From Flavobacterium sp. UBA6195 (GTDB taxonomy: Bacteria; Bacteroidota; Bacteroidia; Flavobacteriales; Flavobacteriaceae): 8,666 bases of DNA. A model generated the notes under the pieces. The model saw only the letters and a list, made by a program, of their open reading frames with translations. It was not told the DNA's origin and searched no databases. Below, in pieces: positions 6,868 to 8,666 of the stretch. The number at the start of each line of letters is the position of its first letter. Positions within the stretch are counted from its first letter, which is position 1. The stretch is from assembly GCF_002422095.1 (NCBI RefSeq), contig NZ_DITB01000042.1, forward strand, positions 1 to 8,666. Direction: 5' to 3'. Both the position numbers and the translations under genes were made by a program.

Positions 6868-7370
6868 GCACCAAACAATTGTACTGCATAAATTTTTTTA
6901 TTTTCCGAATCGATGCTAAAACCAATTTCCGTGAAATTATATTTTGTTTCTGAAATATTCTTGTAATGATTCGGTGATTTCTTCCACAGATTAAACATTT
7001 TTAAAGCTAATGCATCTAAATCGGTTTCAGAGTAAATTTGGTCTTTAATTCCTGTAAATAATAAGTTTTCACCCACCAAAACAAACGAATTTCCGCCATA
7101 AAAAGACACGCGTTCTTTTGGACTTTGCTTTTTTACATCGGTTTGTTCGTGCGTTAAAGTTAGAGCTTTTGCTATGTATTTGGCATGGTCATCTGCTGCT
7201 TTTTTCAAATAAGCATCCAAACCAAGAACTTTTCTGTCGTTATTGGAACGTTCTTCGTTTACCAATTGATACACTTTTGTTTTCAGTTTTTCTAAATCAA
7301 TTTTGTTTTGATTTTGACTGAAACTGAATGTGGATATGAATATTAAAAATAGGGTGATTTGGGTTTTCAT
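6861..7370 (-). CDS. Secreted CAP-domain (SCP/PR-1-like) protein
   Basis: A 169-residue protein made of a signal peptide (about 1-19, hydrophobic run then SFSQ) and one bacterial-type CAP domain. The domain marks are in order: LVNEERSNN (36-44), a helix with His62, LTHEQ with His74 (72-76), GENL with Glu101 (100-103), W-x-x-SPNHYKNI with Trp129 and His135, TEIGFSI (147-153), and the closing YAVQLFGAK. His74, Glu101 and His135 fit the conserved CAP cavity; Glu148 may also take part. The domain is common in extracytoplasmic bacterial proteins, whose activity is mostly unknown. It starts 1 bp after the lipoprotein stop (TAA, C, ATG), so the two genes are very probably co-transcribed and translationally coupled, suggesting a shared envelope role. 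Its stop overlaps the guaB terminator T-run. -3 and -6 are A. Confidence 0.88.
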   Translation of the reverse strand: MKTQITLFLIFISTFSFSQNQNKIDLEKLKTKVYQLVNEERSNNDRKVLGLDAYLKKAADDHAKYIAKALTLTHEQTDVKKQSPKERVSFYGGNSFVLVGENLLFTGIKDQIYSETDLDALALKMFNLWKKSPNHYKNISETKYNFTEIGFSIDSENKKIYAVQLFGAK

Positions 7371-7371
7371 G

Positions 7372-8499
7372 TTAGTTGGAGATTAGTTCTTGATTTAATT
7401 TATCCAAAGTGATTTCTTTGAAATTTAAATCAAATTCACTTTTGGAATTTTTATCTATATAAAACGAATCAAACATGATTTTATTTCCTGAATTAGCATA
7501 AACAACAACTTTTATTTTTCCAATAATTTTAGTTTTATTCAAATATGTATCAAATTGACCTAAATTATAGTTCAAAAGTGATTGATTATTTTGGTAAATC
7601 AAATTGAAAGAAAAATATTTAAGGTCTTGATTAGTGTTTTTATAAGTTATTTCTTTCTCAACTTCATAAGCTAAAATTTTATCGATGTTAATCCAACCTA
7701 ATTTGTCTGATGTGAAAGAATAAATTTGATTTTGGTTTTCATAAAAATTGTGCCTTACAATTTCTTCTTCTTTTGTTAAGTTTTGATCTTCTAATACTAT
7801 TGCCCACTCACTATTTGATTCAATTAATGCTTCAATACTTTTTTTATTATCCTCATTTATAATTTTTAAATACTTAAGGGAATCTCTTTTTTTAACAATT
7901 TCAAGACTATCTATTGCAACTCTTTTTTTGAACTTGTCTGGAATATTCTCATATTTCCATTTGCCAGATTTAAAATATTCCAAATTTCTTACAATGTCGG
8001 ATATTTCAGTATGTATTTTATTCTCACTCAATTCCCAACTAAAAATGGAATCATTATTGTTATAATAAATGTTACTCTCTGCTAATGGTTTATTTGGAAT
8101 TGTAACATCATAAGATTTGCCTTTTTTGATTTTCAATTGTTTATCGCCTTCTTTAAAATTAATGTAAAACATTCCAGAAGATTCTAATAATTCGTCTTTA
8201 TCAGTTACAGTTGACAAACCATTTAAAATCATATCTTCTTTTGAATAAAACTCTTTTAATTCAAAAGTGATTTTTCCGTTCGTGTAATTTTCAAACAAAT
8301 CTTTTGTAATCCAAACCTTTGTTCCTTCTTTTCCAGAAATTAAAGTGTCTTTTTTAAGTACAAACTCAAAATTTTGTAATTTATCTGTTTTTAATTGGGA
8401 AGAAATTGCAATCGAATTTTCTTCAATTGGTAAAGATGTTTTTTCTTTTTGACAAGATAACATTACAATTGAGAAGATAAGGATGTAAATAGTTTTCAT
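7372..8499 (-). CDS. Lipoprotein of unknown function
   Basis: A 375-residue predicted lipoprotein: residues 1-15 are hydrophobic and end in the lipobox-like M-L-S before Cys16, followed by charged residues. I do not recognise a named domain with certainty. Residues about 57-135 resemble a beta-rich module seen in many Bacteroidota envelope proteins: a GT-x-V-x-I strand, GKITFELKEFYSKEDMI (75-91), GLST (94-97), ESSGMFYI (106-113), then KKGKSYDVTIP (125-135). A second recurring motif is LGWINID (267-273). These recall ZU5-like sandwich proteins, but that is inference. The central part (about 160-260) is rich in Lys, Glu and Asn and probably helical. Its base composition is visibly more AT-rich than that of pyrD or guaB, as usual for fast-evolving surface proteins. 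It is the first gene of the operon with the CAP protein. No convincing promoter was found upstream; a TTTTG (minus strand, 8535-8539) lacks the TA of the -7 box. Confidence 0.82.
   Translation of the reverse strand: MKTIYILIFSIVMLSCQKEKTSLPIEENSIAISSQLKTDKLQNFEFVLKKDTLISGKEGTKVWITKDLFENYTNGKITFELKEFYSKEDMILNGLSTVTDKDELLESSGMFYINFKEGDKQLKIKKGKSYDVTIPNKPLAESNIYYNNNDSIFSWELSENKIHTEISDIVRNLEYFKSGKWKYENIPDKFKKRVAIDSLEIVKKRDSLKYLKIINEDNKKSIEALIESNSEWAIVLEDQNLTKEEEIVRHNFYENQNQIYSFTSDKLGWINIDKILAYEVEKEITYKNTNQDLKYFSFNLIYQNNQSLLNYNLGQFDTYLNKTKIIGKIKVVVYANSGNKIMFDSFYIDKNSKSEFDLNFKEITLDKLNQELISN
7405..7434 (-). promoter_or_regulatory. Weak candidate internal promoter for the CAP gene
   Basis: Inside the 3' end of the lipoprotein gene, minus strand, TTTG (7431-7434) is followed after 18 bp by TCACTTTG (7405-7412), one mismatch from TAnnTTTG, 34 bp before the CAP ATG. 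It might give the CAP gene some expression apart from the lipoprotein, but the DNA is AT-rich coding sequence and a chance match is quite possible. Confidence 0.22.
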
Positions 8500-8582
8500 A
8501 AAGTTGGTTTTGAAAGAAAAATCAAGTTTTGTGCCAAAATCTTAATAAATTCTTAAAATTTAAACACAACATTAAACTCATA

Positions 8583-8607
8583 GTCATTGCGAGGAACGAA
8601 GCAATCT
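8583..8607. repeat. Dispersed palindromic repeat (GTCATTGCGAGG... type)
   Basis: The element begins GTCATTGCGAGG and ends CGAAGCAATCT. Inverted 5-bp ends (ATTGC at 8586-8590, GCAAT at 8601-8605) flank a 10-base centre. From general knowledge, near-identical sequences occur as intergenic repeats in Bacteroidota and several other phyla, often with an inverted partner copy nearby. No inverted partner is visible in the remaining 59 bp of the window. Confidence 0.7.
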
Positions 8608-8648
8608 AAATATTCATTATGTCGATTATTTCGTCATACAAGTCATCC

Positions 8649-8656
8649 TATGTTTG
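8649..8656 (+). promoter_or_regulatory. -7 promoter box for a gene beyond the right edge
   Basis: TATGTTTG followed by CA repeats the TAnnTTTGCA form of the pyrD and guaB promoters. No exact TTG lies 17-23 bp upstream (TTTCG at 8629-8633 is the nearest). It implies a plus-strand gene starting shortly after the window ends. Confidence 0.45.
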
Positions 8657-8666
8657 CAAAAGGAAG

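Noticed and set aside
8535..8542. AGATTTTG (minus strand) as promoter of the lipoprotein operon
   Set aside because: The TA of the -7 box is missing and a TTG is found only with a 23-bp spacer; too weak to list.
1..8666. CRISPR array, tRNA, insertion sequence, toxin-antitoxin or defence system
   Set aside because: No spaced direct repeats, tRNA-like cloverleaf, transposase or defence-type protein could be seen. The direct repeats present are short 7-bp-period arrays without spacers, and the genes are mostly housekeeping.

Overview
The window looks like a stretch of chromosome from a Flavobacterium-like member of the Bacteroidota. The DNA is AT-rich and no gene start has a recognisable Shine-Dalgarno sequence. 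Four intergenic or gene-boundary sites fit the Bacteroidota -7 promoter box TAnnTTTG (three of them read TAnnTTTGCA). The proteins are also of a flavobacterial type: a quinone-linked PyrD, a lipoprotein with a Bacteroidota-style signal, and a CAP protein with a signal peptide ending in SFSQ. Nothing points to a plasmid, phage or genomic island.

Layout, left to right. Positions 1-81 are AT-rich with no gene visible. At 82-636 (minus) lies a redoxin-type thioredoxin-fold protein. Positions 637-800 are a divergent promoter region, largely filled by a degenerate array of 7-bp units that abuts the redoxin start codon. pyrD (801-1820, plus) and a divergent HMG-CoA lyase family gene (1840-2703, plus) follow 19 bp apart. 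The lyase gene has its own well-formed promoter, ending so close to the ATG that the mRNA may be leaderless. A P2-type cation ATPase (2700-5201, minus) converges on the lyase gene; the two stop codons share one TTAA. The ATPase and guaB (5315-6787, plus) are divergent over a 113-bp region, and the guaB leader can form a 7-bp hairpin just before its ATG. After guaB come a second 7-bp-period array (6792-6826) and a strong, probably bidirectional terminator (6830-6867) that overlaps the stop codon of a convergent two-gene operon: a lipoprotein of unknown function (7372-8499, minus) followed by a small secreted CAP-domain protein (6861-7370, minus). The last 167 bp carry a dispersed repeat and, at the right edge, a promoter box probably serving a gene outside the window.

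How the genes relate. pyrD makes orotate for UMP synthesis and guaB makes XMP for GMP synthesis, so two nucleotide-synthesis genes lie in the window, but they are about 3.5 kb apart and not in one operon. Both leaders are A/C-rich and carry AACAAC. The lyase (possibly leucine catabolism), the ATPase and the redoxin look like independent housekeeping genes. The lipoprotein and CAP protein are the only pair whose spacing (1 bp) suggests coupled expression, and both are predicted to leave the cytoplasm.

I found no CRISPR array, tRNA, rRNA, transposase, toxin-antitoxin or defence system. The observations most worth following up are small: the 7-bp-period arrays in untranslated regions, the possibly leaderless lyase mRNA, the guaB leader hairpin, and active-site or ion-site substitutions in the lyase and the ATPase.
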